From Ichthyophonus hoferi (Eukaryota; Opisthokonta; Ichthyosporea; Ichthyophonida; Ichthyophonidae): a DNA stretch of 22,311 bases. The notes under the pieces are model-generated. The model did not search any database, was not told where the DNA came from, and saw only the letters and a program-made list of their open reading frames with translations. Below are positions 13,401 through 20,725 of this stretch, piece by piece; positions within the stretch are counted from its first letter, which is position 1; the number at the start of each line of letters is the position of its first letter. Location: contig NAOQ01000645.1 of the NCBI GenBank assembly GCA_002751075.1, positions 16,626 to 38,936 of the forward strand. The letters are read 5' to 3'. Position numbers and translations under genes: made by a program.

Positions 13401-14383
13401 AAAGTTTATTCTTGATACATATGTACAATGAATGAAGTAATTAAACCTACTATACACAAATAGAAACCGGAAACCTCCGTTTAAAGACCCATCTTGATAG
13501 GCTCTAGTTCTATTATATAAATGATTAACCACCAATCCGAAACTATTGGCAATATTAGATCAATATATAGTAATATTTATAATCCATAATGTAGAAATGT
13601 GCATATAATAAAAATAACTCATAGAATTGAACAATAAATAAGCATATTGGCTGCATATAACCATACAATTAATAATGTCGTACCTATATTCCAACAGTGT
13701 AAACTATTACTGGGCTGGCATTGGGAATAGATGCTTCCTGAGACATCAATGACCAATGAAATTTCGTACCTGTTATGAAATAAATAAGTTATGAAGTTAA
13801 TAGTCCATTAAATGACAAAATCGCTGGAGGTTAGAGCTTGTTTTTAGCTTAATGATAATTTTGGAAGAGAACAAATCTTTCTGTTTGGCAGAAGGCCGTG
13901 AGAGTGTGAAGCAAATTTAGTGAACGTAGAAATATTATCAGGAGTTGGAATGCATGCTTACATATATATGGAGGAATATATATATGAGTATGTATATATA
14001 TGATAGACTGCAGTTATTTTTGTGTATATTTTTTGATGTATAACAACCTGCCTCACACAATAGTTAAGTGCACATAAGTAATATGGGTATTGGACAAGAT
14101 TAATTAGAATAAAGAATGCAACAAAAATAGATACATGTAAGTGTTGCAGTAATAAAAGAAAAAAGACGGATATATTATCGGATTAGTGCTAAGCGTATTG
14201 TGGTCTACTAAATAAGATATTATACATTATAATAACTACCATTATTATATATATATTCTATACGTACGCGGCATTCTCGCATATAGTATCTGGATCTATA
14301 ATACTAGATGTCACAACAGGCGCTGTGATAAGACAAGCCAAAACGGCTATTGCTAAAGTAAATATGTGAGTAAAGCGCGCCAT
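340..14383 (-). CDS. TRAP/MIC2-like adhesin: signal peptide + vWA + about 18 TSRs (3' end outside window)
   Basis: Probable secreted or surface adhesin. I rebuilt 25 exons (plus coordinates, 5' to 3'): 14383-14268, 13769-13684, 12970-12631, 12159-11919, 11326-11209, 11046-10926, 10735-10562, 10377-10233, 9667-9581, 9208-9100, 8468-8238, 7625-7434, 7264-7149, 6608-6487, 6070-5887, 5380-5066, 4763-4433, 4178-4099, 3765-3613, 3369-3262, 2653-2468, 1872-1744, 1454-1190, 870-746, 483-340. All junctions are GT...AG and phase-consistent, giving 1406 codons without a stop. The start is the first ATG before a clear signal peptide. Order: signal peptide (residues 1 to about 26), vWA (about 35-261), then TSRs to the window edge. 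The last visible exon ends at a GTAAGT donor, so the gene continues to lower coordinates. TRAP-family relatives end in a membrane helix and short tail; that part is not visible. Weakest junctions: the GTGGGG donor after 7149 and the AAAG acceptor before 870. Confidence 0.88.
1744..4178 (-). CDS. Exons 18-22: TSR modules 12-15
   Basis: Exons 4099-4178, 3613-3765, 3262-3369, 2468-2653 and 1744-1872 (residues 1010-1228). Module 12 (WTDCSLTCGGGSRTNTRTG...ENGG) and module 15 (APWSSYGICSVTCGEG) are canonical and keep the C-x2-T-C-G-x-G site. Modules 13 (SDWAVLKECNANTFC) and 14 (TDWVQGACDASSAC) are of the C-[ND]-A-x3-C class, with only one clear Trp. Three introns are phase 0 at repeated positions: after NGG (exon 18/19), and directly after VDC or VDCE (exons 20/21 and 21/22). 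Exon 18 is only 80 nt. The splice signals are strong: donors GTAAGT, GTGAGT, GTAAGT, GTAAGT, GTAGGT. Confidence 0.86.
1876..1941. repeat. Purine-rich GA/GGGA tract
   Basis: Interrupted GAGA/GGGAGA tract. On the minus strand it is a long pyrimidine tract just upstream of the exon 22 acceptor (CTCTATAG before 1872), so it probably serves as that acceptor's pyrimidine tract. Confidence 0.8.
2271..2302. repeat. 16-bp tandem duplication
   Basis: Two exact adjacent copies of TATGGTATAGTACGTA within the intron between exons 21 and 22. No function visible. Confidence 0.85.
2395..2434. repeat. Five-copy 8-bp tandem repeat (TATAATAG)n
   Basis: Five consecutive TATAATAG units about 35 bp beyond the exon 21 donor, inside the intron. 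Confidence 0.9.
4433..5380 (-). CDS. Exons 16-17: TSR 9, degenerate TSRs 10-11 and start of TSR 12
   Basis: Exons 5066-5380 (315 nt) and 4433-4763 (331 nt), residues 795-1009, among the longest exons of the gene. Module 9 (KNCILSNWTEWGEWDVPC) has three Trp in the WxxWxxW pattern, a strong RTRTRRV strand, and an unusual tail with a CSC and a CC pair. Module 10 (VGDWTAWSITDL...) has a first half with no recognisable Cys-x-Cys core. Module 11 (LDCILDTPVRGPCIFTCPVG) has lost the tryptophans yet keeps a C-x2-T-C-x2-G fucosylation-type site and an EGLAC turn. The exon then begins module 12 (VDCQWSEWQ). The exon 17 acceptor ends in CTACTAG and its upstream pyrimidine tract is the (CCTA)n complement of a GTAG microsatellite. 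Confidence 0.84.
4766..4863. repeat. (GTAG)n microsatellite at the exon 17 acceptor
   Basis: Interrupted GTAG/GGTA tetranucleotide repeat of about 100 bp. On the transcribed strand it reads CTACCTACC..., runs straight into the CTACTAG acceptor before 4763, and so forms its pyrimidine tract. It contains several competing TAG/CAG-like trinucleotides. Confidence 0.9.
5761..5887. repeat. Three exact-period 40-bp tandem repeats ending at the exon 15 donor
   Basis: Units start at 5761, 5801 and 5841, with a partial fourth at 5881. A more diverged copy may precede 5761. On the transcribed strand each of the last units begins with (G)GTAAAAG, the same sequence as the real exon 15 donor (GTAAAAG from 5886), so the 5' splice site has been copied into the intron with the rest of the unit. 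Confidence 0.9.
5887..9667 (-). CDS. Exons 9-15: end of TSR 3 and TSR modules 4-8
   Basis: Exons 9581-9667, 9100-9208, 8238-8468, 7434-7625, 7149-7264, 6487-6608 and 5887-6070 (residues 448-794). Modules are joined by a CP[IV][DN]C-type linker (CPIDC, CPVNC, CPVDC). Each has a W-x2-W start (SDWSGW, TSWSEW, SQWSEW, SAWTSW, GAWTEW), a Cys pair, a basic strand (RTRT, AHRRA, RSRP) and an NGG/NNGAAC turn. Modules 4, 5, 7 and 8 carry C-N-A-x3-C (CNAADNC, CNAITFC, CNALQNC, CNAMTNC); module 6 has CNAVC. They also have an 8-15 residue insertion before the basic strand, longer than in animal TSRs. The exon 9/10 and 14/15 introns both fall just after the second Trp region. The exon 13 donor (GTGGGG) is weak, so the boundary in module 7 (CTIL/ANSEG) is the least certain here. 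Confidence 0.85.
6156..6172. promoter_or_regulatory. Perfect 7-bp palindrome TCGTTGC-ATA-GCAACGA in intron 14
   Basis: TCGTTGC (6156-6162), loop ATA, GCAACGA (6166-6172). The core GTTGC-N3-GCAAC resembles the X-box half-site arrangement bound by RFX factors in animals and fungi. It could equally be a chance hairpin; a regulatory role is a guess. Confidence 0.3.
10233..11326 (-). CDS. Exons 5-8: TSR modules 1-3 (first part of module 3)
   Basis: Exons 11209-11326, 10926-11046, 10562-10735 and 10233-10377 (residues 262-447). Module 1 is the most canonical: GGWSQWSEGPCSTSCGDG, with two WxxW-type tryptophans for C-mannosylation and a C-x2-[ST]-C-x2-G O-fucosylation site, then an RxRxC-like strand and GRPCA. 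It sits directly after the vWA domain, as in TRAP-type proteins. Module 2 starts PISC and has NAWTAWSDCSGTC, then a run of alternating R/T (SRTRTRT) and NGGTVC. Module 3 (TMYDWTPWANCDAVENC) begins the variant class with C-[ND]-A-x3-C in place of C-x2-[ST]-C. The exon 5/6 intron falls at the G-G-R-P-C turn (phase 1) and the exon 8/9 intron right after ALNGGN (phase 0). Confidence 0.87.
11751..11775. repeat. (AAT)n microsatellite, intron 4
   Basis: Eight or so uninterrupted AAT units in the intron between adhesin exons 4 and 5. Confidence 0.9.
11919..14383 (-). CDS. Exons 1-4: signal peptide and vWA (MIDAS) domain of the adhesin
   Basis: Exons 14268-14383, 13684-13769, 12631-12970 and 11919-12159 encode residues 1-261. 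The N-terminus is a hydrophobic leader (TLAIAVLACLITAPVV core) with likely cleavage near residues 25-27. The vWA fold shows the complete metal-ion-dependent adhesion site: DVSGS at 47-51 (D47, S49, S51), the Thr of RGNTPT at 142, and the Asp of VITDG at 173. Known vWA domains bind ligand through Mg2+ held by these residues. C35 just before the first strand and C260 at the end of the last helix resemble the Cys pair that closes the vWA domain of TRAP-type adhesins; the pairing is inference. After VITDGAAS there is a Cys-rich insertion (C-x7-C-x-C-x5-C, residues 182-198) before the strand ITVIAVGV. Introns 1-3 are 498, 713 and 471 bp. Confidence 0.9.
12284..12302. repeat. (TA)n microsatellite, intron 3
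   Basis: Short uninterrupted TA run within the intron between exons 3 and 4. Confidence 0.85.
12971..13683 (-). other. Intron 2 of the adhesin gene, longest intron (713 bp)
   Basis: AT-rich, GT (GTACGA) to AG (CACCTTGCAG). I see no conserved reading frame, RNA gene or mobile element in it. The other introns over 300 bp (13770-14267, 12160-12630, 11327-11918, 9668-10232, 8469-9099, 7626-8237, 6609-7148, 6071-6486, 5381-5886, 3766-4098, 2654-3261, 1873-2467, 871-1189 and others) also hold only AT-rich DNA, the listed tandem repeats and many CCAAT/ATTGG pentamers. Confidence 0.75.
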
Positions 14384-14710
14384 GACGGAATATCACGTCA
14401 AAAGACTGCCTTTAGGTAGCAGATTTTCTTTATTTTTGCCGATTCTGTCTTTGCAATTATAAAATGTAAGTCATTACGAAGTGTTAGTGCAATTTCTAGT
14501 TATATACACAGTAATAAAAATTGGATTCAACCAAAAAGATGTGAATAGGGAGGGGGATCTTTTGGAGCTTATTGGGAAGATTGGCTATTTGTGAAAGATG
14601 TGATTGATCAGGCTACAATAAACATTGCATTAAATAATAATAAAAGATGGAGTAACTGTGATTATAAAATACATTATTTAAAAAGTTTGCTGCGTGTTTG
14701 ATTGTAGATA
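14384..14710 (-). promoter_or_regulatory. 5' flank of the adhesin gene (presumed promoter and 5' UTR)
   Basis: 327 bp between the adhesin start codon and the nearest upstream coding candidate. The bases before the ATG read TTCCGTC on the minus strand, followed by G, an acceptable start context. AT-rich stretches could serve as a core promoter, but I recognise no specific element and cannot place the transcription start. Assignment rests on position only. Confidence 0.35.
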
Positions 14711-15157
14711 TCATTTATTGTAAGCCAATGCATCATAGTATGCAACATGTACATTTTTAATTTTCAAAAAGCCAGCTCCAAATTTCCAAGCTATCCCAAT
14801 GTGTACGTGGGTAGCTGAGGACAGTGAGGACGGGCAAGTGTTGTTGATCGCGATCTCTAAAATTAGAGCCAGCTAATCATTTAGCCAGTCCGGAACATAA
14901 TAAAAACGGCGGCAATACGTCTTTTAAAAATGCTATGACCAACTAAAGCCAAAAATTGCTAAAAGGTTTTTTATTTATTAGTATTCTGTTTTTTAAAAAA
15001 ATTCAATGACGTTTCCATTAATGTTCTTAATATACCTTTGATTCTTTCCTAATTCGTAAATTACTATACCTCTTTTACCTTTCGTGAAAGACACTGTATC
15101 CTGCCAGAGACAACGCCATTCATTGGCTATAGCAAAAGCCCCGTGTTCGGCTTGAAG
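14711..15157 (-). CDS. Candidate 3' exons of an unrecognised minus-strand gene
   Basis: Two GC-richer patches in AT-rich surroundings can be joined as exons 15079-15157 and 14711-14856. The first follows a GAGTTAG acceptor and ends AAAG|GTAAAAG (phase 1). The second follows TTTTAG and runs 47 codons to a TGA at 14711-14713. The predicted peptide includes AIANEWRCLWQDTVSF, and THVHIGIAWKFGAGF near the end. No family recognised and no upstream exon found. Against it: the second patch is open in other frames as well, including one on the plus strand, so openness may only reflect higher GC. If real, the gene lies in tandem upstream of the adhesin. Confidence 0.2.
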
Positions 15158-15317
15158 CTAACTCTTAACTAATTAGCACGCATTGAAATCTAATCTACTT
15201 ATTATCAATTGGGAGTTTAAATTATATATTAGCTATCCTTCAAATCAGAATACGTCTTGAAAAAAGAAAAAAACAAATCAGATGACTCCCAAAGATGAGA
15301 TACGGATTCTGAATTCT

Positions 15318-15335
15318 GAATGCACGCTTGCATTC
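15318..15335. other. Perfect hairpin GAATGCA-CGCT-TGCATTC
   Basis: Seven-bp stem with a four-base loop in intergenic DNA just before the 193-bp tandem repeat. No U-tract or RNA-gene context, so function is unknown. Confidence 0.4.
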
Positions 15336-15392
15336 ACGTTTCAAATCGTGAGCCGTAAACACGCACCAGTCCTAAAGACAGCAATTGGTCTT

Positions 15393-15790
15393 GATTACAT
15401 CGGCCAATCGACCTACCAAAAATAAAGTAGTTACCAAATTTGAAACAGTATCTTGATGAAGTGCCTACGAGCCATTCCGTACATCGCATGGTATTAGAAT
15501 TACCTTTACCTCTAAGTAGATAAGCTTTAAGTGTATGCCTCTGAGGACACTGAGAAGTAAGAATAAAACCAATAGTAAATGTCTCGATTACATCGGCCAA
15601 TCGACCTATCAAAAATAAAGTTAAATTAAATTTTAAACAAAGTCTTCAAGTGCCTACAAACCGTTCAGTACATCGCATGGCATTAGAATTACCTTTACTT
15701 CTAAGTGATGAGCTTTAAGTGTATACCTCTGAGGAGATTGAAAAAAATAAAATAAGAATAAAGTTGAACCAAACAAAAAAAAAAAAAAAA
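15393..15790. repeat. Imperfect 193-bp tandem duplication with a terminal A-run
   Basis: Copy 1 is about 15393-15570 and copy 2 about 15586-15770. Both begin GATTACATCGGCCAATCGAC and share blocks such as TACATCGCATGG, ATTAGAATTACCTTTAC, GCTTTAAGTGTAT and CCTCTGAGGA. I estimate roughly 80% identity by eye. Copy 2 is followed by an A-run at 15775-15790. An A-tailed dimer suggests a SINE-like or otherwise retroposed unit, but I see no convincing A-box/B-box and no target-site duplication, so simple tandem duplication of unique DNA is equally possible. The minus-strand open frame across copy 1 looks incidental. Confidence 0.75.
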
Positions 15791-15850
15791 GGACATTTGA
15801 TAATCCAAATAAAAGTGAAATAATTTCTTTAAAACTTTCAATCGGACGAG

Positions 15851-17020
15851 TTACAGTATTAACGAACTGAAAATATCGGCAGACATTATCTCGGATGTTA
15901 AACTTAGGGGGAAATCGCCAATCAGCCCCTCTGGAAATTGATTATTCGAATTGTGACGTTTGTATTCTAATCCTTTGAACACCACGCTCGATACAAAAAC
16001 CTATACATTGACTATGACTCCTAAAAAATGGCGCCACTTCTTTCTATCCTGTGCTGGAACTCAGTCATTGCAGATTGATATATTATGTAATTGCTGAATT
16101 AGCTATGTACCAGCACTGCAAAGAGCCTATTGACCTAGTAATAAATGTCGTATGAAACTGCGTCCGAATCAAACTTGAATAAAATAAACAAAACCAGCAA
16201 CAATGCAAACGATCCTAAAATTGAAGATATTGGATTCAAGAGTCATGAATTGGATAAATGGTTTTTTATAGCCCACTGTTAGGGATTCATTAGAATTTCA
16301 GTTAAACTTTGACCTTCCTTGTGCTTTTTATGCCTAGCATATCACAGCCATCACAATAAGCACATACGCAATATTGTGTATAAATTATTTTTGGTATTCA
16401 TTGCGTATATAGATATTGCCCGAGTAATAAATAACAAAAGAACAGATTCGTAACAAATCAACTTATTGGTTACTACCTGATCAAGTTTTCCTTGGTTGAG
16501 GAAAATGTAATCAAAGTCAACATTATTACCGAGAAAACTACAATGTTCATACCTATGTCGTGCTTGAATAGTCAAAAAAAATTTTATATAAAATTCTGAT
16601 GTTCATTCTAATTTTATTTAAGTTTTTTAATTAGAAGCATCAATAGTAGATTGTCGATTACTGTTCCCGACAGACTGAAAATAAGATACAACCTTACCAT
16701 AAAAAAACGGTTCTCAAGTGTATTCTATACATTCTAAGTGTTTATTATTACTAACCTCAATTTTTGAGATTTTTTTTGTTGTTGAAAAAGTTGGCCTATG
16801 CATACAATGGTATCGCCCAGGTCTACAAACTCATGCGGGCCCCACCAGGTACATGCTTTGTGCTGTTCGCATCATTGTTTCGCATGTAAAGGGACATTGC
16901 CTCGCGTCTCTGGGCTAATGAGGTCGTATTACCCCATATTCCGAAGAAGCGTTCGATGCACATTGACGCCATTTCCTTCTGCTCAGTAGTGAGCTCGCTC
17001 GCATTCTTACTACCAGCCAT
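15851..17020 (-). CDS. Small three-exon gene, member A of a local paralogous pair, function unknown
   Basis: Proposed exons 16846-17020, 16477-16562 and 15851-16000 give 136 aa. The phases agree: CCTG|GTGGGG donor (phase 1), TTCAAG acceptor, GATCAG|GTAGTA (phase 0), TGTATAG acceptor, then TAA at 15851-15853. The start is the ATG of MAGSK, because similarity to the plus-strand copy at 18516 begins exactly there. Exon 1 contains LTTEQKEMASMCIERFFGIW and SLAQRREAMSLY, probably helical. Exon 2 holds CSFLGNNVDFDYIFL; exon 3 is Ser-rich with VFVSSVVFKGLEYKRHN. There is no signal peptide, membrane segment or family I recognise. The coding status of exon 1 is supported by silent divergence from its paralogue. 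Exons 2 and 3 rest only on frame, phase and splice signals, and exon 3 is also open in a second frame. Confidence 0.45.
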
Positions 17021-18515
17021 TTCAATAATCATACAGAAACCTCCAAACACAATAATAAACTTTACTATAATAACTTTAGGTTACTGATATACTGTCCTTT
17101 TATACTCGGGTTTAAGCATTTTGTGGGTCTTGCCAATAAACAATTAAAAATAAATAAATAAATTTATTGGATTATATATATTTACAAATAAAAATTAAAA
17201 CTAACTAAATAGATTGATTGGATTATATATATTTACAATTTAATATAAGATTATCAGCCACGTAAAGTGTTGGTACATCACATATCAATACTATGTATAT
17301 CCTAAGTGGCTCTGAGTAATTGACTTATAGAGATTCCCCTGACGTCATAGAGATAGGAAACTTGAAAATTTCCTCCAATAGACAATATCTCAGTAAAACG
17401 TTTAATCGGATAGCCGCACACTACCTTGGCTCGTCTGACTCACGCCGCAATTCCATTTAGTTATCTTGAATATGGCTATGCTATCACATGTCCACAATCC
17501 TTAATTACACTTAAATTATTTCCTTTGAATTAAATAAAGTGGCTTACCTCCTCTAATATGGAAAGATGACTACATATTTATATTGGATATTGTTAATCAT
17601 GAAAATTATCTACGGTGTAGATTATTTTAGTAGACAATTGGAAAAAGTAGGTCTATAAGTGATAAGACGAACGGTCTCTATGATTTTCATTGAACCACTA
17701 AATTCACCCCATAGAGATAAGCGCAAGCCCACGCAGTTGAATAACAAATTCTGCTTATTTTGTTTATTCTGATTATATCCAGCCAATGACGATCTCAGAT
17801 ACGGACCTGGAGAGCCAGGATATGCTTTCTATCTTAGCCATATAATAAACATGAGAGCAGAATATTGGCCTAACAACATCAATTAAATAGAGAAAACTTT
17901 CAGCATAATAAAATGAAAATTACTTATATACTTATACACGTGTACCCGCAACCTGGCATTGTAAAAAAAAGACTTTTTGAACATAATTGAAATTAACATG
18001 AACGGTAGGTATTTTACAAAATCCAATTAAAACTGGAGTTGTTGCGTACCTATCATACAGAATCATACATAATAAAAAATTTATTATATACACAAACGTA
18101 AATTATGATTTTTTTTTTATGAAGGATTTCGCAAAGTGAAATGGACGATACAGGTATGGTGGAAAGGATATGGTTATTATCTTTATTTCGTCCTGGAATT
18201 TTTTGTTTTTTAAACAGTGTGCGCTGCCTACCAGTTGAGAACGAATATTATTTTGCTAGGATCAGTTAAATAATCTGTTATCAGCGCATGACTTGTAGTT
18301 ATATAATATTACCTATTATATTTTATTGGCAATAAATTATTTTTCTATTTGGGAGTGCATATCAACCAATAACAAAGATTTAGACCTGGGTTCTACACAA
18401 ATCTGACCAGTTTCACCTGACATGATCATATCGGATGAAAGATCCGATTAAAAAGTGTCAAAACGTTGGTATTATAAAAAGGAATAGGGGGAAAATCTTG
18501 CAGCTCGTAAGATAC
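17021..18515. other. Intergenic region between the divergent small genes
   Basis: About 1.5 kb, AT-rich, presumed to hold both promoters. It contains a 21-bp direct repeat, ATTGGATTATATATATTTACA, at 17166-17186 and 17217-17237. A GC-richer stretch at 17781-17887 follows a good pyrimidine tract and is open to a TAA on the plus strand, but it is open on the minus strand as well, so I do not call it. No RNA gene recognised. Confidence 0.5.
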
Positions 18516-18701
18516 ATGGCAGGCACCGTTGTTTCCCAACTTACAATAGAGCAGAAGGTGATGGCTTTTGCTTGTTTTGAGCGATTCATGGGAATGTGGG
18601 ACAGTTCTATATCTCTAGCCCAGAGACAAGAGTTTAGAGGGATGCCTGCATGTAAACACCAGCCGCTATCACACCGGCATTATGTAAAGAAATGCCATTG
18701 A
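18516..18701 (+). CDS. First exon or fragment of paralogue B of the small gene
   Basis: Opens MAGTVVSQLTIEQKVMAF and continues CFERFMGMW...SLAQRQE. Over the first 40 or so residues about 23 are identical to the minus-strand copy starting at 17020. Among these matched residues about 11 codons differ only silently (GCT/GCA, GGT/GGC, CTC/CTT, TGC/TGT, GAA/GAG, CGC/CGA and so on), as expected for two copies held by selection on the protein. After RQE the similarity fades. The frame runs on to a TGA at 18699-18701, or may be spliced at GCAT|GTAAAC (18651) or near the GTAAGT at 18712. Downstream exons matching copy A were not found, so this may be a decayed or truncated copy. It lies head-to-head with copy A, 1.5 kb away. 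Confidence 0.4.
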   Translation: MAGTVVSQLTIEQKVMAFACFERFMGMWDSSISLAQRQEFRGMPACKHQPLSHRHYVKKCH

Positions 18702-20020
18702 AAGCCACACAGGTAAGTCAATGGAGGAGAATGTTGCTATAGAGAAACCAACCTGCTTCCAGGCAATATATGATCTTCTTTCAGCATGAAGATGTTTTAT
18801 TGTCAAATAGCTTAGCAAATGAAAAGTTATGAAAATTAGCATTTTAGAAAACACTATCATGGTACTGTATATTTAGCTGCCAGTGGAAGCACAGATCTTG
18901 TAGAACCATGCATCTCACGTGAAAAATGCCAGCCTGAATCAGTGCCTTATCGGGCTATAATCATTATAATGGGTATTCGCAGGCTCATGTATACCATACC
19001 CACTAGAACCTGTTTCTTAATTGAAGCAAGATATATTGGATGCACACATCCAGTTATATTAAGGCGATGCAATCAACGAAAAGATAACTATATCATTACA
19101 AATAAGTCCGCATCTGCTACAAAATTCGTTAGCACTATATATTCAATAACTGCGTCATTAATGTTAAAAGCAGTTTAAACAATATAACCAATTATTATTT
19201 TCCTTAATAATTAATTTGTAGGTAAAGAATGGTAAAAAGATAAAGCACTTTGCTGGTGCTGTCCGATATTTTTTAAGGTTTGAAATAAAATACTTAAACA
19301 AATTGAGGTCAAATCATACGGCCCGATCTTGCTTGACTCGAGGTATATTAATAGTCTGTCATTTCAAGTGTAATACGACCTTTTTGGTTAAAAATGTGTA
19401 TTCATATTAGCCGAGCCTTGCTGTGCAGGTAATTTTCAAATGACTTTTGTACAGTACTACATACACATTAAATTATGAAAATTGATGTATTTAAGACAAT
19501 CTTTAATCAAATACAATTCCGATTGGCTTTCAACCAGAGCTATGTGGAACGTGTAACTGAGTACTTTAAGCAATGTGAAAACTATTCTTAAATTTAAAGC
19601 GTTGAGATGCAATAGTAGGGAATTGCCTAGACATATATCTCCTGAAAAATTACATAACCCTAAAACTAAAAACTTTATAATTTTAATTACTGTTACATAA
19701 AACTGGCATTAATATTATGGTAGATTTTAGATATGGCTTCACCTGCTATCCCGGTGAGCAGGACGAGAGTTTTGTGCTTCAAAAAATATTGAACGGATAC
19801 GATTAGATGTACATCGATTTCATTAATCGTCGATTATTCACCAATAAAATACGGTATTCCTGATTAGTCTATGATGGACCCTTTTTCCCCCCTACATATT
19901 TGCGTAATTTTATGTGTTCATATATATGATTACGTTTTATTTAAAAGAAATAATTGTACAATTACATGTATATTTTTAGTTTTTTAATTTAATAAAGCCA
20001 GTGCTATTTTCAATTTTTCT
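18702..20020. other. AT-rich region with no secure gene
   Basis: A plus-strand frame of 78 codons at 18942-19178 (ends SLMLKAV, then stop) lies downstream of copy B and could hold a later exon of it, but shows no clear similarity to copy A. Interleaved inverted repeats lie at about 19741-19765 (CACC/GGTG overlapping CCTGCT/AGCAGG). Otherwise nothing recognised. Confidence 0.4.
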
Positions 20021-20317
20021 TTATACAATATTATTAACAATAGAATCTGGCTCGGATCGAACCGGTAATGGCGAAGCGAGTCGTAGGAATAGAACTTCGT
20101 AGTTCGAAGTAAATTTTCCTGGATAATATTCAGTTCGTTGCACGCCGACCGATGTTTCTTCAGCTGAATCTACCTCAATTCGAAGTTTTTTAGAACTTAC
20201 AGCATCAATTGAAATAGATACCTTTTGGGTATCAGCAGTACCAAAGATTTGAGGAATGAATATGTGTTCTTTTTGTATGTATGCTGATATATTTTGTTTA
20301 TCCTCCAGGCTTTTTGC
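20021..20317 (-). CDS. Candidate terminal exon of an unrecognised minus-strand gene
   Basis: An open stretch of 98 codons to a TAA at 20021-20023, without an internal ATG requirement, in a GC-richer island. Acceptors in frame are TAGAATAG before 20317 (phase 0) and TATATCAG before 20283 (phase 1). The peptide alternates hydrophobic and polar residues as beta strands do (TQKVSISIDAVSSKKLRIEV, then a segment with YYPGKF and YEVLFLRLASPLPV) and ends SEPDSIVNNIV. No family recognised. Upstream exons were not established; a 48-codon open frame at 20365-20508 on the same strand is a possible neighbour, but it ends in its own stop. A chance open frame of this length in the whole window is not excluded. 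Confidence 0.33.
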   Translation of the reverse strand, partial: AKSLEDKQNISAYIQKEHIFIPQIFGTADTQKVSISIDAVSSKKLRIEVDSAEETSVGVQRTEYYPGKFTSNYEVLFLRLASPLPVRSEPDSIVNNIV

Positions 20318-20725
20318 CTATTCTAGTCATAATTCCATATCATACGCTAAAAATTGAACGGTTTTTAATCTTTTATCGGATGCCTGCCAATAGATTGGGT
20401 TTTATTTTTATATGGTATTTCCTGTGTAATCTTGTAGTTTTCTATTTGTTTAGCGTGCCTTGCAGCTAACTTTCTTGTATTGGTACGATTGTACACATCC
20501 TCATCGGATTAGATTTGGGTCTATATCTGTTATCCATATTTTAGTTCGCTAATTGTACTACGTTTCTACTGATAATAACATTACTAATTAAGTTATTAAG
20601 TTAACATGTATTAAATTTATTTCTCTTTCCTACTAAAGCTACAACCACATCTGAGAGCTAATATATCTAGAACAATAAACTATTGAACTACCTTTTTGTC
20701 TCTTGACTCATCGTTTAAATACTAA

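Noticed and set aside
14739-14876. Plus-strand frame containing KKPAPNFQAIPM, reminiscent of a peroxiredoxin N-terminus
   Set aside because: The match covers about 11 residues only, no catalytic Cys context follows, and the stretch is open in three frames. I judge it a coincidence.
15334-15612. Minus-strand 92-codon frame over the tandem repeat
   Set aside because: The second repeat copy does not keep the frame open and the differences show no protein-level conservation.
16718-16989. Plus-strand frames of 63-66 codons
   Set aside because: They are antisense to exon 1 of the minus-strand small gene, which is supported by its paralogue.
17781-17887. Plus-strand candidate terminal exon after a good pyrimidine tract
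   Set aside because: The same stretch is also open on the minus strand and no partner exon with matching phase was found; not enough to call.
18942-19178. Plus-strand 78-codon frame downstream of paralogue B
   Set aside because: No clear similarity to the later exons of copy A and no convincing splice link; kept only as a note.
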